Origin: DATLYB01 sp964502525
Lineage (GTDB): Bacteria; Bacteroidota; Bacteroidia; Chitinophagales; CAIOSU01
DNA length: 29,875 nt
NCBI GenBank assembly: GCA_964502525.1
Contig: CAZCXH010000051.1
Coordinates: 1-29,875 of the forward strand
Direction: 5' to 3'
How positions within the stretch are numbered: the stretch's first letter is position 1; every line of letters starts with the position of its first letter. Both the position numbers and the translations under genes were made by a program. Under the pieces are notes generated by a model. The model made no database searches. It saw nothing but the letters and a program-made list of their open reading frames with translations, and had not been told where the DNA came from. Below are positions 16,411 through 24,215 of the stretch, piece after piece.

Positions 16411-17504
16411 AAATTGTGCTTGCACTGCTCATTGCCATTCACGCCCTCATCCATCTGGCGGGTTTTACGAAAGCTTTTAACCATGTCAACATTAGCCGGC
16501 TTGCGCAACCCATCTCCAAACCGGCTGGGCTGCTCTGGCTAATGGCAGCGCTGTTGTTTCTAACCGCATTGATTATGCTCCTGATTCGCGGTGATGCATG
16601 GTGGATGGTTGCGGCAGTTGCAGCAGTGTTGTCGCAAATTTTAATTTTCACCAGTTGGAATGATGCAAAATATGGAACAGTGGCAAACGTAATTATTCTA
16701 TTATCAACGGTTATCGGGTTCGCAACATGGAATTTTCATAGCGCCTACAGAAAAGATGTGGCAGCGGAATTAAAGCCGTCTTCCGCCAAAACCGATTTGC
16801 TGACCGAATCCGACATCAGGCATTTGCCGGAACCGGTGAAAAAATATCTGCGCTATGCCAACTCCATCGGCAAGCCGAAAGTGAATAATTTCAGAATTGA
16901 ATTTGCAGGGCAAATCAGAAAAGATGAAAAATCAGCCTGGATGCCGTTCACTTCGGAACAATACAACTTTTTGGAAACATCCGTCCGTTTGTTCTTCATG
17001 AATGCGACCATGAAGCGCCTGCCTGTGGCGGGGTTTCACAGTTTCAAAAACGGAGATGCGTTTATGGACATCCGTTTGTTATCGCTGGTGAACGTGCAAT
17101 ATCAATCGGGAAAAGAAATGGATATTGCCGAAACGGTCACCTTCTTCAATGACATGTGCTGTATGGCGCCCGCTGCTTTGATTGACGAAAGGATTAAATG
17201 GATGGAAGATGACGGCAGCAAAGTGAAAGCCGAATTCACCAATAACGGCATCACGATTTCCGCGTGGCTTCACTTCAACGAAAAGGGCGAACTCGTGAAT
17301 TTTATTTCTGACAACCGCTTTGCGCAACAGGATGACGGCACAATGAAAACTCTGTGCTGGTCAACTCCGCTGAAAAATTACGCGAACTACAATGGATACC
17401 GGCTTGCAGGATATGCTGACGCGATTTATGCATACCCTGAAGGCGATTTCTGTTACGGACAGTTCATAATGAAAACCATTGAATACAACTGCACGTTGAA
17501 GTAA
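16407..17504 (+). CDS. Membrane protein with DUF6544-like C-terminal domain
   Basis: The product has 365 aa. Four hydrophobic helices occupy residues 1-112. The rest is a soluble domain beginning LPEPVKKYLRYANSIGKP (139-156), with NFRIEFAGQIRK, AWMPFTSEQYNF and FFNDMCCMAPAALIDERIKW. This PVxRYL...GxP...P...L pattern fits the DUF6544/DUF6920-like family as I remember it; its function is not known to me. The start overlaps the SRPBCC stop by 4 nt. Both proteins may handle a hydrophobic ligand at the membrane, which is only an inference. Confidence 0.65.
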   Translation: MKIVLALLIAIHALIHLAGFTKAFNHVNISRLAQPISKPAGLLWLMAALLFLTALIMLLIRGDAWWMVAAVAAVLSQILIFTSWNDAKYGTVANVIILLSTVIGFATWNFHSAYRKDVAAELKPSSAKTDLLTESDIRHLPEPVKKYLRYANSIGKPKVNNFRIEFAGQIRKDEKSAWMPFTSEQYNFLETSVRLFFMNATMKRLPVAGFHSFKNGDAFMDIRLLSLVNVQYQSGKEMDIAETVTFFNDMCCMAPAALIDERIKWMEDDGSKVKAEFTNNGITISAWLHFNEKGELVNFISDNRFAQQDDGTMKTLCWSTPLKNYANYNGYRLAGYADAIYAYPEGDFCYGQFIMKTIEYNCTLK

Positions 17505-17533
17505 TCCCACATAGCGCACCTTGAATCCTGCGC

Positions 17534-17803
17534 TCACTTCTTTTCTTCATATACAAGCGCATTATCCGCTATGGTTATCGGGATGCTGTTTGCCCTGCAC
17601 CAGTCTTCGCAGGCTGTTTTGTAAACAGCCCACTGTTCCTTCGCCCATGCGGGAACGGTTGCCTCCCAGCGATTTTTATCAGGAAAGTAAACATGCAGTT
17701 TTCCCATGGTAAGCTCAAAAATCAGGACGCCCTCCCCGCTGGTCGCCACCAGTTCTTCGCGCCAGCGCGGGGCGAATGATATTTTGAAGGGATATTGCGG
17801 CAT
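17534..17803 (-). CDS. Small conserved hypothetical protein
   Basis: The product has 89 aa from ATG 17803; a TTG at 17839 is in frame further upstream. The sequence has two beta-rich segments (GVLIFELTMGKLHVYFPDKN) and a helix (WAKEQWAVYKTACEDWCRAN) before a short tail. I recognise similar small proteins in several phyla with the pattern RWEaxxPxWAxxxWxxxxxxxxxWCxxxxIPhtv, but no function is known to me. It is convergent with the DUF6544-like gene. Confidence 0.6.
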   Translation of the reverse strand: MPQYPFKISFAPRWREELVATSGEGVLIFELTMGKLHVYFPDKNRWEATVPAWAKEQWAVYKTACEDWCRANSIPITIADNALVYEEKK

Positions 17804-17919
17804 ATGCCCAAAGCAGAAGCCAAGATACAGATTCGGCAATCGGTTTCTCCGGTTGTGTCCAATAATTATTTAGATTGAGGAAACTTTAGCATACTTATCT
17901 GCGCCTAATCTAACCAACC

Positions 17920-18101
17920 ATGAAATCAAGCTTCTATTTTCTCCTGTTTGTGCTGATGCAATTGGATCCTGCGGCAAAAGGGACGTTCAGACTCAGGCAA
18001 ATGCGGCTCTGAGGATACATGGTCAAGGCTCCCCAGTATATGCGGCATCGCAGGCTGATGACATATCGGGGGATATTTCTTCTGCTCCCTCACCAGACTG
18101 A
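17920..18101 (+). pseudogene. Frameshifted, truncated lipoprotein remnant
   Basis: ATG 17920 opens a lipoprotein signal (MKSSFYFLLFVLMQL). One base seems to be missing near 17963: the next frame continues GSCGKRDVQTQANAALRIHG, which supplies the lipobox Cys, and runs on to a TGA at 18099. The 5' end of the intron-like relic begins two bases later. The gene looks dead twice over, by frameshift and by interruption. Confidence 0.5.
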
Positions 18102-18102
18102 T

Positions 18103-18260
18103 GTGCGCCCGTCAGAATGCATACAGGTGTGCATTAAGGGCAGTTCTAAGAATTTTACCACTTACTCCCTCTCCTTCTGGAGACAAGAAACCGCCTTAGG
18201 CAATGAGACTGTCGCGTACGGTTCTGTGGAGATGGGGTGCAATCCCCCGCTCTACTCGGC
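18103..18260 (+). mobile_element. Group II intron relic (both ends, no reverse transcriptase)
   Basis: GTGCGCCCGTCAGAATGCAT at 18103-18122 matches the 5' end of bacterial group II introns (GUGYG followed by domain I). The stretch 18205-18260 matches a 3' end: GAGACTGTCGCGTACGGTTC, the 3' arm of domain V, then TGTGGAGATGGGG, TGCAAT, CCCC and CTCTACTCGG as domain VI. The 5' arm of domain V (GAAACCG, 18187-18193) is degraded. Everything between, including the reverse transcriptase ORF that would normally be over 1 kb, is missing and replaced by half of a CTCTCC repeat. The relic cannot splice. The call rests on remembered consensus. Confidence 0.55.
18134..18182. repeat. CTCTCC-type palindromic element, half copy
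   Basis: TTAAGGGCAGTTCTAAGAAT at 18134-18153 and the continuing ACCACTTACTCCCTCTCC match the left half of the complete copy at 18321. It lies inside the group II intron relic, so the loss of the intron body may have gone through this repeat. Confidence 0.6.
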
Positions 18261-18320
18261 CGGTCTTGATTATTTATGTGTGAAAATCCTGTGCTTGCCT
18301 AAATTTGGAATCTGAGTGAT

Positions 18321-18428
18321 TTATGGGCAGTTCTGAAAATTCTACCACTTACTCCCTCTCCTTCTGGAGCCTTCTGGAGAGGGAATGGGTGAGGCGATAA
18401 AAAGAGCAATTTTTAGAATTGCCCTTAA
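18321..18428. repeat. CTCTCC-type palindromic element, full copy
   Basis: The outer arms GGGCAGTTCTGAAAATT (from 18325) and AATTTTTAGAATTGCCC (18408-18424) are imperfect complements. The inner arms CCCTCTCC and GGAGAGGG lie close together at the centre. The element is about 108 bp with no ORF, and its outer end matches the half copy at 18134. The non-coding stretch 17804-18616 holds the lipoprotein remnant, the intron relic, these two repeats and the atpB promoter, and no intact gene that I can see. Confidence 0.7.
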
Positions 18429-18556
18429 GTATGTCGCAGCGGATATAAGTCCAGTTGCTCCGTGTGCCTGAAAGGTGATGGTAAAGCGGAAGACAGATAG
18501 GGCGCAGTATCTGAACAAAATTTCTTACAACCCTTTTCAATATCCCTTTCACCGCA

Positions 18557-18564
18557 TATCTTTG
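18557..18564 (+). promoter_or_regulatory. Probable atp operon -7 box (TATCTTTG)
   Basis: TATCTTTG fits TANNTTTG exactly and lies about 53 nt before the atpB start. No convincing -33 element is seen at the usual distance. Confidence 0.45.
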
Positions 18565-18616
18565 CACCGATTTTGAAAAAAGCAGATCAAAATCAGGTTA
18601 AAAACGTCCCAATTCC

Positions 18617-19669
18617 TTGATTTCCAATAAGAATTGCACCCTCCCGGTATTTGCCCTTACCTTTTTTGCTCTTTCTTTTATTTCAGCGAAGTCTTTTGCC
18701 TCTGAGGGGCATGGGGAAGAATCCGAAACATTCAATCCAAAGGAAATGATTGCCCACCACATCAGTGATGACTTTCAGTTTCACATCGTGGGGCATCTGG
18801 ATTTGCCGCTGCCGGTGATTCTTTATTCAAAGACACATGGCCTTTCGGTTTTTCTTTCAAGCAAGTTTGAAGGACCTGACCACAGCAGCGTTCCTTACAA
18901 TGGATACATCTATGACCACGGACATATCACCCGCGAAGATGGCGCTTCATTTTTAAACCTCTCCGTCACCAAAAACGTGTTCAGCATGCTGCTGGTGGTT
19001 GGCCTTATGCTGGCGTTATTTGTTTCCATTGCCAGGTCTTATGAAAGGCGGCAAGGAGAAGCGCCAAAGGGATTGCAGTCATTTTTTGAGCCTATTATCC
19101 TTTTTATCCGCGATGACGTTGTGAAACCTTCGATTGGTGAGAAGAAGTACAAGAAGTATGTGCCCTACATGCTCACGCTTTTTTTCTTCATCTGGCTGAA
19201 TAACCTGCTGGGGCTGATTCCGATTTTCCCCGGTTCAGCCAATCTCACCGGCAACATTGCCTTTACCGGAACCCTTGCTGCGCTTTCATTGCTGCTGACC
19301 AACCTGAGCGGCAATAAGCATTATTGGGGGCACATCCTCTCTCCGCCAGGCATGCCGGTGCTGGTAAAAATAATTTTAGTGCCGATTGAATTAGCGGGAA
19401 TCTTTATAAAACCAATCGCCCTGACGATTCGTCTCTTCGCCAATATGCTGGCGGGGCATATTGTGTTGCTGAGCATCGTCAGCCTCATGTTCATTCTGGG
19501 GCCTGAAGCCGGGACAGCGGGAACATTGGGATTAGGCGCTGGGGTGGTGGCGTTCACCATTTTCATGTACCTGATTAAATTATTTGTCTGCGTGTTGCAG
19601 GCATATATCTTCACCTTTCTGACGGCATTGTTCATTGGTCAGGCGGTGGAAGAACCTGCGCATCACTGA
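18617..19669 (+). CDS. atpB: ATP synthase F0 subunit a
   Basis: The product has 350 aa, much longer than the ~270 aa E. coli protein. The proton-channel core is clear: LTIRLFANMLAGHIV, with the essential Arg at 272, and the C-terminal IKLFVCVLQAYIFTFLTALF helix. The extra length is at the N-terminus: a signal-peptide-like helix (7-29, ending SFAS) and a His/Asp-rich region of ~90 residues before the first core helix at about 121. This extension is usual in Bacteroidota. I take TTG 18617 as start because it yields the signal peptide; the next in-frame ATG (18746) would remove it. First gene of the atp operon, which lacks the beta and epsilon genes, as is common in this phylum. Confidence 0.92.
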   Translation: MISNKNCTLPVFALTFFALSFISAKSFASEGHGEESETFNPKEMIAHHISDDFQFHIVGHLDLPLPVILYSKTHGLSVFLSSKFEGPDHSSVPYNGYIYDHGHITREDGASFLNLSVTKNVFSMLLVVGLMLALFVSIARSYERRQGEAPKGLQSFFEPIILFIRDDVVKPSIGEKKYKKYVPYMLTLFFFIWLNNLLGLIPIFPGSANLTGNIAFTGTLAALSLLLTNLSGNKHYWGHILSPPGMPVLVKIILVPIELAGIFIKPIALTIRLFANMLAGHIVLLSIVSLMFILGPEAGTAGTLGLGAGVVAFTIFMYLIKLFVCVLQAYIFTFLTALFIGQAVEEPAHH

Positions 19670-19704
19670 TGAAAAATATTTTTTAACCATAAATCAATAA
19701 TCAA

Positions 19705-19950
19705 ATGTTGCTATCAACCATTTTTCTCGCATTAGAAACCGTAGGCCCCATTGGGGCAGGTATCGGAGTAGGACTCGTAGTGCTCGGCACGGGGCTCGGC
19801 ATCGGCAAAATTGGCGGCAGCGCTGCCGAAGCCATTGCGCGCCAACCCGAAGCCGGTGGCGATATCCGCACCGCTTCCATCATCCTCGCTGCGCTCATCG
19901 AAGGCGTTGCGCTGTTCGGAGCGGTGATTTGCTTCATGGCGTTGGGATAG
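19705..19950 (+). CDS. atpE: ATP synthase F0 subunit c
   Basis: The product has 81 aa. It is a two-helix hairpin: a Gly-rich first helix (GAGIGVGLVVLGTGLGIGKI), the polar loop ARQPE (45-49) that meets gamma/epsilon, and a second helix with the ion-binding Glu at 66 (LAALIEGVALFG). Sodium-type rings have a Gln in helix 1 and Ser/Thr after the Glu; here there is no such Gln and Gly follows the Glu, so the ring is most likely proton-coupled. It begins 35 nt after atpB. Confidence 0.95.
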   Translation: MLLSTIFLALETVGPIGAGIGVGLVVLGTGLGIGKIGGSAAEAIARQPEAGGDIRTASIILAALIEGVALFGAVICFMALG

Positions 19951-19953
19951 TCA

Positions 19954-20021
19954 GTTAATCGTTGTTCGTTGACAGTTGACCGTGAGACTTCCGGTTAACT
20001 CTTAGCCTATTAACGTTTAAC
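19954..20021. repeat. Palindromic element at the atpE/atpF junction
   Basis: The outer arms GTTAATCGTT (19954-19963) and AACGTTTAAC (20012-20021) match at 9 of 10 positions. The inner arms AGTTGACC (19974-19981) and GGTTAACT (19993-20000) pair with one G-U. The sequence is unlike the GTTTACGGTTTAC family. It would fold in the operon mRNA between c and b. Confidence 0.5.
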
Positions 20022-20039
20022 GTTCAAAAATCACTAGCC

Positions 20040-20537
20040 ATGAAAAATCTAATCAATCCCGATCCGGGGCTAATCATCTGGACGCTGATCGCGTTTGGAA
20101 CCGTGTTCTTCATTCTGAAAAAGTTCGCGTGGAAGCCGATTCTGAAGGCGCTCGATGACCGGGAGCAGTCCATCTCCAACTCCTTGCACCAGGCTGAAAA
20201 AGCCCGCGAGGAAATGGCGAAGCTGAAATCCGATAACGAGAAGATTCTCGCTGAAGCGAAGGAAGAGCGCGCTCATATTTTGAAAGAGGCCCGCGAAACC
20301 AGTGACAAGCTGATCCATGAAGCGAAGGAAAAGGCGAAGGAAGAAGCGCAAAAGATTGTTGTCAACGCCAAGCTGGAAATCGAAAACCAGAAGATGGCTG
20401 CGCTCACCGAGGTGAAAAACCGGGTTGGTCTGCTTGCCATCGAGCTTTCGCAGAGAATTCTGAAGCGCGAACTGAAGGAGAAGCAGGCGCATGATGCTTT
20501 TGTGAAAGATTTGGTGGATGAAATGAAATTGAATTAA
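20040..20537 (+). CDS. atpF: ATP synthase F0 subunit b
   Basis: The product has 165 aa, the normal length. One membrane helix (about 10-26, LIIWTLIAFGTVFFIL) is followed by KKFAWKPILKALDDREQSIS and a long charged coiled coil to the C-terminus, the peripheral stalk. It starts at ATG 20040 and is flanked on both sides by palindromic repeats. Confidence 0.95.
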   Translation: MKNLINPDPGLIIWTLIAFGTVFFILKKFAWKPILKALDDREQSISNSLHQAEKAREEMAKLKSDNEKILAEAKEERAHILKEARETSDKLIHEAKEKAKEEAQKIVVNAKLEIENQKMAALTEVKNRVGLLAIELSQRILKRELKEKQAHDAFVKDLVDEMKLN

Positions 20538-20644
20538 AAATGTTTACACGTTTACGGTTTACACGTTTACAATTGTTGGAAATCCCAGCGGTAAACAACA
20601 TTCGCATCCGTAAACATGTAAACCGTAAACCGTAAACCGTTTTC
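20536..20644. repeat. GTTTACGGTTTAC palindromic element, copy 4, at the atpF/atpH junction
   Basis: The left arm has GTTTAC at 20542, GTTTACGGTTTAC at 20550-20562 and GTTTAC again at 20565. The right arm has CCGTAAACATGTAAACC (20609-20625) and two more CCGTAAACC units to 20640. The arms are near-perfect complements around a ~38-nt centre. It lacks the TATACT ends of copies 2 and 3. It fills the whole gap between atpF and atpH. Confidence 0.8.
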
Positions 20645-21208
20645 ATGTCCGCCATCAAACTTGCATCACGTTACGCCAAAGCGCTGCTTGACTTTGCGGT
20701 CGAGAAGGGAAGGCTGGATGAAGTGCACAAAGACCAGTTGTACTTGTCGAAGGTAGTGAAGGCAAGCAAAGATTTCAGCCACATGCTGGAAAGTCCGCTT
20801 ATCAGTACCGACCGGAAGATGAATGCCATTCAATCAGCGCTCGGAGGGAATGTGACTGATCTCACGATGCAGTTTTTGAAATTGTTGCTGAAAAAAAGCA
20901 GGGAGGTGTATGTGAAGGATGTCGCAGAAAGTTTCCTGTTTCAGTATGATGAATACAAACGCATCACGCAGGTGAAAATCACGTCTGCCGCGCCTTTGGA
21001 GCAGGCGCAGATTGACGCGCTGCTCAACAAGCTGAAGCAGCAGGCGCAGTTGGAAAACATCAGCCTCACCACCGAAGTGGACGAAGCGCTGCTCGGTGGG
21101 TTTGTGCTGCAATATGGCGACAAGCAATATGACGCGAGCATCGCAAGGCAGGTGAATGTTCTCAAGAAAGGCTTGGAAAGCAATGAATACCTTAAGCAAT
21201 TACGTTAA
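20645..21208 (+). CDS. atpH: ATP synthase F1 subunit delta (OSCP)
   Basis: The product has 187 aa, typical for delta. The N-terminal helical domain begins ASRYAKALLDFAVEKG (6-21); the C-terminal domain has ITSAAPLEQAQIDALLNKLK and the conserved LLGGFVLQYGDKQYDASI (149-166). It links the F1 crown to the b stalk. ATG 20645 follows the palindromic element directly; atpA begins 22 nt after the stop. Confidence 0.95.
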   Translation: MSAIKLASRYAKALLDFAVEKGRLDEVHKDQLYLSKVVKASKDFSHMLESPLISTDRKMNAIQSALGGNVTDLTMQFLKLLLKKSREVYVKDVAESFLFQYDEYKRITQVKITSAAPLEQAQIDALLNKLKQQAQLENISLTTEVDEALLGGFVLQYGDKQYDASIARQVNVLKKGLESNEYLKQLR

Positions 21209-21230
21209 CGGAAATCAAAAAGACAAAACA

Positions 21231-22811
21231 ATGGTAGAAGTAAAAGCTGACGAAATCTCTGCGATTCTCAAGGCGCAGCTTTCAGGATTCAAGTCGGAAT
21301 CCGAGCTGGAAGAAGTCGGCACCGTGCTCGAAGTCGGTGACGGCATCGCTCGCGTGTACGGGCTTACGAAAGTGCAGGCGGGTGAGTTGGTGGAATTTGA
21401 AAACGGCATCCGCGCCATCGCGCTCAACCTTGAAGAAGACAACGTGGGCGTGGTACTCATGGGTCCCTCGCAGGAAATAAAGGAAGGCGACACCGTGCGC
21501 AGAACGGGCGTGATTGCGTCCATCAGCGTGGGCGAAGGGATGGTTGGCCGTGTGGTGAACACGCTCGGTCAGCCCATTGACGGCAAAGGCCCCATCCAAG
21601 GCAAGCTCTATGACATGCCGCTTGAGCGCAAAGCTCCGGGCGTGATTTACCGCCAGCCGGTAAAAGAGCCGCTGCAAACGGGTATCAAGCCGATTGACGC
21701 GATGATTCCCATCGGTCGCGGACAGCGCGAGCTGATTATCGGTGACCGCCAAACCGGAAAGACTGCCATCGCGATTGACACCATTATTAATCAAAAGGAA
21801 TTTTACGACAAGGGACAGCCTGTTTTCTGCATCTATGTCGCCTGCGGACAAAAAGCATCCACCGTTGCCAACGTAGCAAAGACATTCGAAGATTACGGTG
21901 CGATGGCTTACACGGTAATCGTGGCTGCGACTGCATCGGATCCGGCTCCGCTTCAGGTTTATGCTCCGTTTGCGGGATGCGCCATTGGCGAATATTTCCG
22001 CGACACCGGTCGTCCCGCTCTCATTATTTATGACGACTTGTCGAAGCAGGCGGTGTCTTACCGTGAAGTGTCGCTGCTGCTGAAGCGCCCTCCGGGACGC
22101 GAAGCCTATCCGGGTGACGTGTTTTACCTGCACTCCCGGTTGCTGGAGCGCGCTGCGAAAGTGATTGAGAAGGATGAGGTGGCGAAAAATATGAATGATT
22201 TACCTGATGTGCTGAAGCCGATGGTAAAAGGTGGCGGCTCGCTCACCGCGCTGCCGATTATTGAAACGCAGGCGGGTGACGTTTCTGCATACATCCCCAC
22301 CAACGTGATTTCGATTACTGATGGGCAAATATTCCTGGAAACAAATTTGTTCAACTCGGGCGTTCGCCCTGCGATCAACGTAGGTATCTCCGTATCGCGC
22401 GTGGGCGGTGACGCTCAGATTAAATCCATGAAGAAAGTGGCAGGCACGCTGAAGCTCGACCAGGCTCAGTATCGCGAGTTGGAGGCGTTCTCAAAATTCG
22501 GCTCCGACCTGGATGCGGCAACAAAAGCTGTGCTTGACAAAGGCGCGCGTAACGTGGAAATCCTGAAGCAGAATCTGCATTCACCGATGAAGGTGGAAAA
22601 TCAGATTGCGATTATTTACTGCGGAACAAAAGGCTTGCTCGGCAAGGTGCCTGTGAACAAAATCAAGGAATTTGAAACGGAATTTCATCACCAGATGGAA
22701 GCCCGCTTCCGCAAGGAACTGGATTCGCTGAGGGCTGGTGAGTTCAAGGATGAGGTGATTAAGCAGATAGAAGGGTTGGCGAAGGAGCTGGCTGATAAGT
22801 TTTCTAAGTAG
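21231..22811 (+). CDS. atpA: ATP synthase F1 subunit alpha
   Basis: The product has 526 aa from ATG 21231; the frame is open upstream but that part overlaps atpH. Walker A is GDRQTGKT (171-178), Walker B-like ALIIYDDLS (263-271), and the arginine finger is R390 in SVSRVGG. Between LLERAAKV and GGGSLTALPIIETQAGD there is an extra charged segment (about 311-333) that E. coli lacks; I associate it with Bacteroidota alpha subunits. The TAG stop at 22809-22811 is itself part of the left inverted repeat of the S23 element. Confidence 0.97.
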   Translation: MVEVKADEISAILKAQLSGFKSESELEEVGTVLEVGDGIARVYGLTKVQAGELVEFENGIRAIALNLEEDNVGVVLMGPSQEIKEGDTVRRTGVIASISVGEGMVGRVVNTLGQPIDGKGPIQGKLYDMPLERKAPGVIYRQPVKEPLQTGIKPIDAMIPIGRGQRELIIGDRQTGKTAIAIDTIINQKEFYDKGQPVFCIYVACGQKASTVANVAKTFEDYGAMAYTVIVAATASDPAPLQVYAPFAGCAIGEYFRDTGRPALIIYDDLSKQAVSYREVSLLLKRPPGREAYPGDVFYLHSRLLERAAKVIEKDEVAKNMNDLPDVLKPMVKGGGSLTALPIIETQAGDVSAYIPTNVISITDGQIFLETNLFNSGVRPAINVGISVSRVGGDAQIKSMKKVAGTLKLDQAQYRELEAFSKFGSDLDAATKAVLDKGARNVEILKQNLHSPMKVENQIAIIYCGTKGLLGKVPVNKIKEFETEFHHQMEARFRKELDSLRAGEFKDEVIKQIEGLAKELADKFSK

Positions 22812-23268
22812 CTGCAAGCCTATAGCTTCAAGCCGCAAGCAGAATGAAAAATTTCAAACAACTTACGGTTTGGCAGAAAGCAATGAAGCTGGTAGTTGAA
22901 GTCTATAAATTAACAGAGTTGTTGCCGGATAAAGAAAAGTTCGGACTTACATCTCAATTGAGGAGAGCGGCAGTTTCAGTTCCTTCAAATATTGCAGAAG
23001 GCAGTAGCAGGAAAAGTGATAAAGACCATGTGCGGTTTCTTGAAATCGCATTGGGTTCATCGTTTGAAGTTGAAACGCAGCTTTTAATTGTAAAAGAACT
23101 TGCATTTGCGATGGAGAAACAACTTTCTGAGTGTTTTGGAATTCTGGAAGAAGTACAAAAAATGATTCAAGCATTTATCACAACAATTGAAAAGAGTAAT
23201 AAATAATCGCGGGCATCATCCGCCACCGCAGCAAAAGCTTGCGGCTTGCGGCTTGTAGCTTGCAGCTA
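22809..23268. mobile_element. Inverted-repeat-bounded S23 element inserted in the atp operon
   Basis: The outer arms TAGCTGCAAGC (22809-22819) and GCTTGCAGCTA (23258-23268) are perfect 11-bp complements. The inner arms CAAGCCGCAAGC (22829-22840) and GCTTGCGGCTTG (23244-23255, also 23237-23248) are perfect 12-bp complements. They enclose the four-helix-bundle ORF. In the operon mRNA they would form a long stem that loops the ORF out, like intervening sequences of 23S rRNA. Confidence 0.65.
22844..23206 (+). CDS. Four helix bundle protein (23S rRNA intervening-sequence / S23 family)
   Basis: The product has 120 aa, typical for the family (TIGR02436, PF05635). The conserved core is all present: FKQLTVWQKAMKLVVEVYKL, then FGLTSQLRRAAVSVPSNIAE, RFLEIALGSSFEVETQLL and a last helix. 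It should fold as a four-helix bundle and, as known for relatives, oligomerise and possibly bind nucleic acid; the cellular role is unknown. It is not a part of ATP synthase. It sits between atpA and atpG inside inverted repeats. The start ATG 22844 lies just after the left arm. Confidence 0.88.
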   Translation: MKNFKQLTVWQKAMKLVVEVYKLTELLPDKEKFGLTSQLRRAAVSVPSNIAEGSSRKSDKDHVRFLEIALGSSFEVETQLLIVKELAFAMEKQLSECFGILEEVQKMIQAFITTIEKSNK

Positions 23269-23279
23269 ATAAAGAAAAA

Positions 23280-24173
23280 ATGCCCGGTGGCAAACTAAAA
23301 GAAGTAAGAACCCGAATTTCATCGGTGATTTCCACGCAGCAGATTACCAAAGCCATGAAGATGGTGTCGGCTGCAAAGTTGAGGAGGGCGCAGGATGCCA
23401 TTACACAGATGCGTCCTTATTCCGGCAAGCTGACGGAGATGCTGAACAACATCATTTCGGGAGGTGAGGGCGATATTGAAATCGGTTTTGCAAAACCGCG
23501 TGAAGTGAAAAATGTACTCATCATACTCATCACTTCCGATAAGGGATTGTGCGGTGGATTCAACTCCAATTTGATTAAGATGGCTCGCTCAGTCGTGCAG
23601 GATAAATACAAAGATCTGGCGAGGCAGGGCAAAGTTGAAATCATGACGATTGGGAACAAGGGCTACGGATATTTCAAGCGCGAATCCAATCCCGTCAATA
23701 AAGATTTTCTGGGTTTGTTCACGCATCTCAGCTTCGGGAACGTATCCAAAGCTGCGGATTATGCGATGAATGGTTTTCTCACCGGAAAGTTCGACCGGGT
23801 GGAAATTGTTTACAGCAAATTCAAAAACGCAGCCACGCAGATTTTCACCACCGAGCAGTTCCTTCCGATTCCGAAAGCGGAAACACCCGCATCGGTAAAA
23901 AAGAAGAAGGTTCCCGATTTCATTTACGAGCCTGACAAGAAAGAAATTGTTGAGTACCTCGTTCCGAAAATCCTCAAGACCCAATTCTACAAAGCCATCC
24001 TCGACAATAATGCTTCCGAGCATGGCGCCCGCATGACCGCGATGGATAAAGCTTCGGACAATGCCAACGAACTGCTGCGCGACCTGAAGATTTCCTACAA
24101 CCGCGCCCGCCAGGCTGCCATCACCACTGAGCTTACTGAAATCGTGAGCGGTGCGGCTGCATTGGAGGGGTGA
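23280..24173 (+). CDS. atpG: ATP synthase F1 subunit gamma
   Basis: The product has 297 aa, close to the usual 286-295. The N-terminal helix begins GGKLKEVRTRISSVISTQQI and continues TKAMKMVSAAKLRRAQ; the C-terminal helix is SYNRARQAAITTELTEIVSG with ASDNANELLRDL before it. Together they form the rotating coiled coil. ITSDKGLCGGFNSNLI (81-96) is the conserved Rossmann-like part. Last gene of the operon here; beta and epsilon must be elsewhere. It starts 11 nt after the right arm of the S23 element, so its ribosome-binding region is next to the repeat. Confidence 0.95.
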   Translation: MPGGKLKEVRTRISSVISTQQITKAMKMVSAAKLRRAQDAITQMRPYSGKLTEMLNNIISGGEGDIEIGFAKPREVKNVLIILITSDKGLCGGFNSNLIKMARSVVQDKYKDLARQGKVEIMTIGNKGYGYFKRESNPVNKDFLGLFTHLSFGNVSKAADYAMNGFLTGKFDRVEIVYSKFKNAATQIFTTEQFLPIPKAETPASVKKKKVPDFIYEPDKKEIVEYLVPKILKTQFYKAILDNNASEHGARMTAMDKASDNANELLRDLKISYNRARQAAITTELTEIVSGAAALEG

Positions 24174-24215
24174 TGAAATGCCAAGGGTAAATCATCTGGA
24201 TTTTAGCTGTCTGAA

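Noticed and set aside
18019..18315. 98-codon open frame across the intron relic and repeat
   Set aside because: It runs through non-coding intron-like and repeat sequence and has no protein-like composition.
19705..19950. Sodium-coupled c-ring
   Set aside because: No Gln in helix 1 and no Ser/Thr after Glu66, so proton coupling is more likely.
21282..22133. 283-codon reverse frame inside atpA
   Set aside because: Antisense to a strongly conserved gene; His/Arg-rich composition typical of shadow frames.
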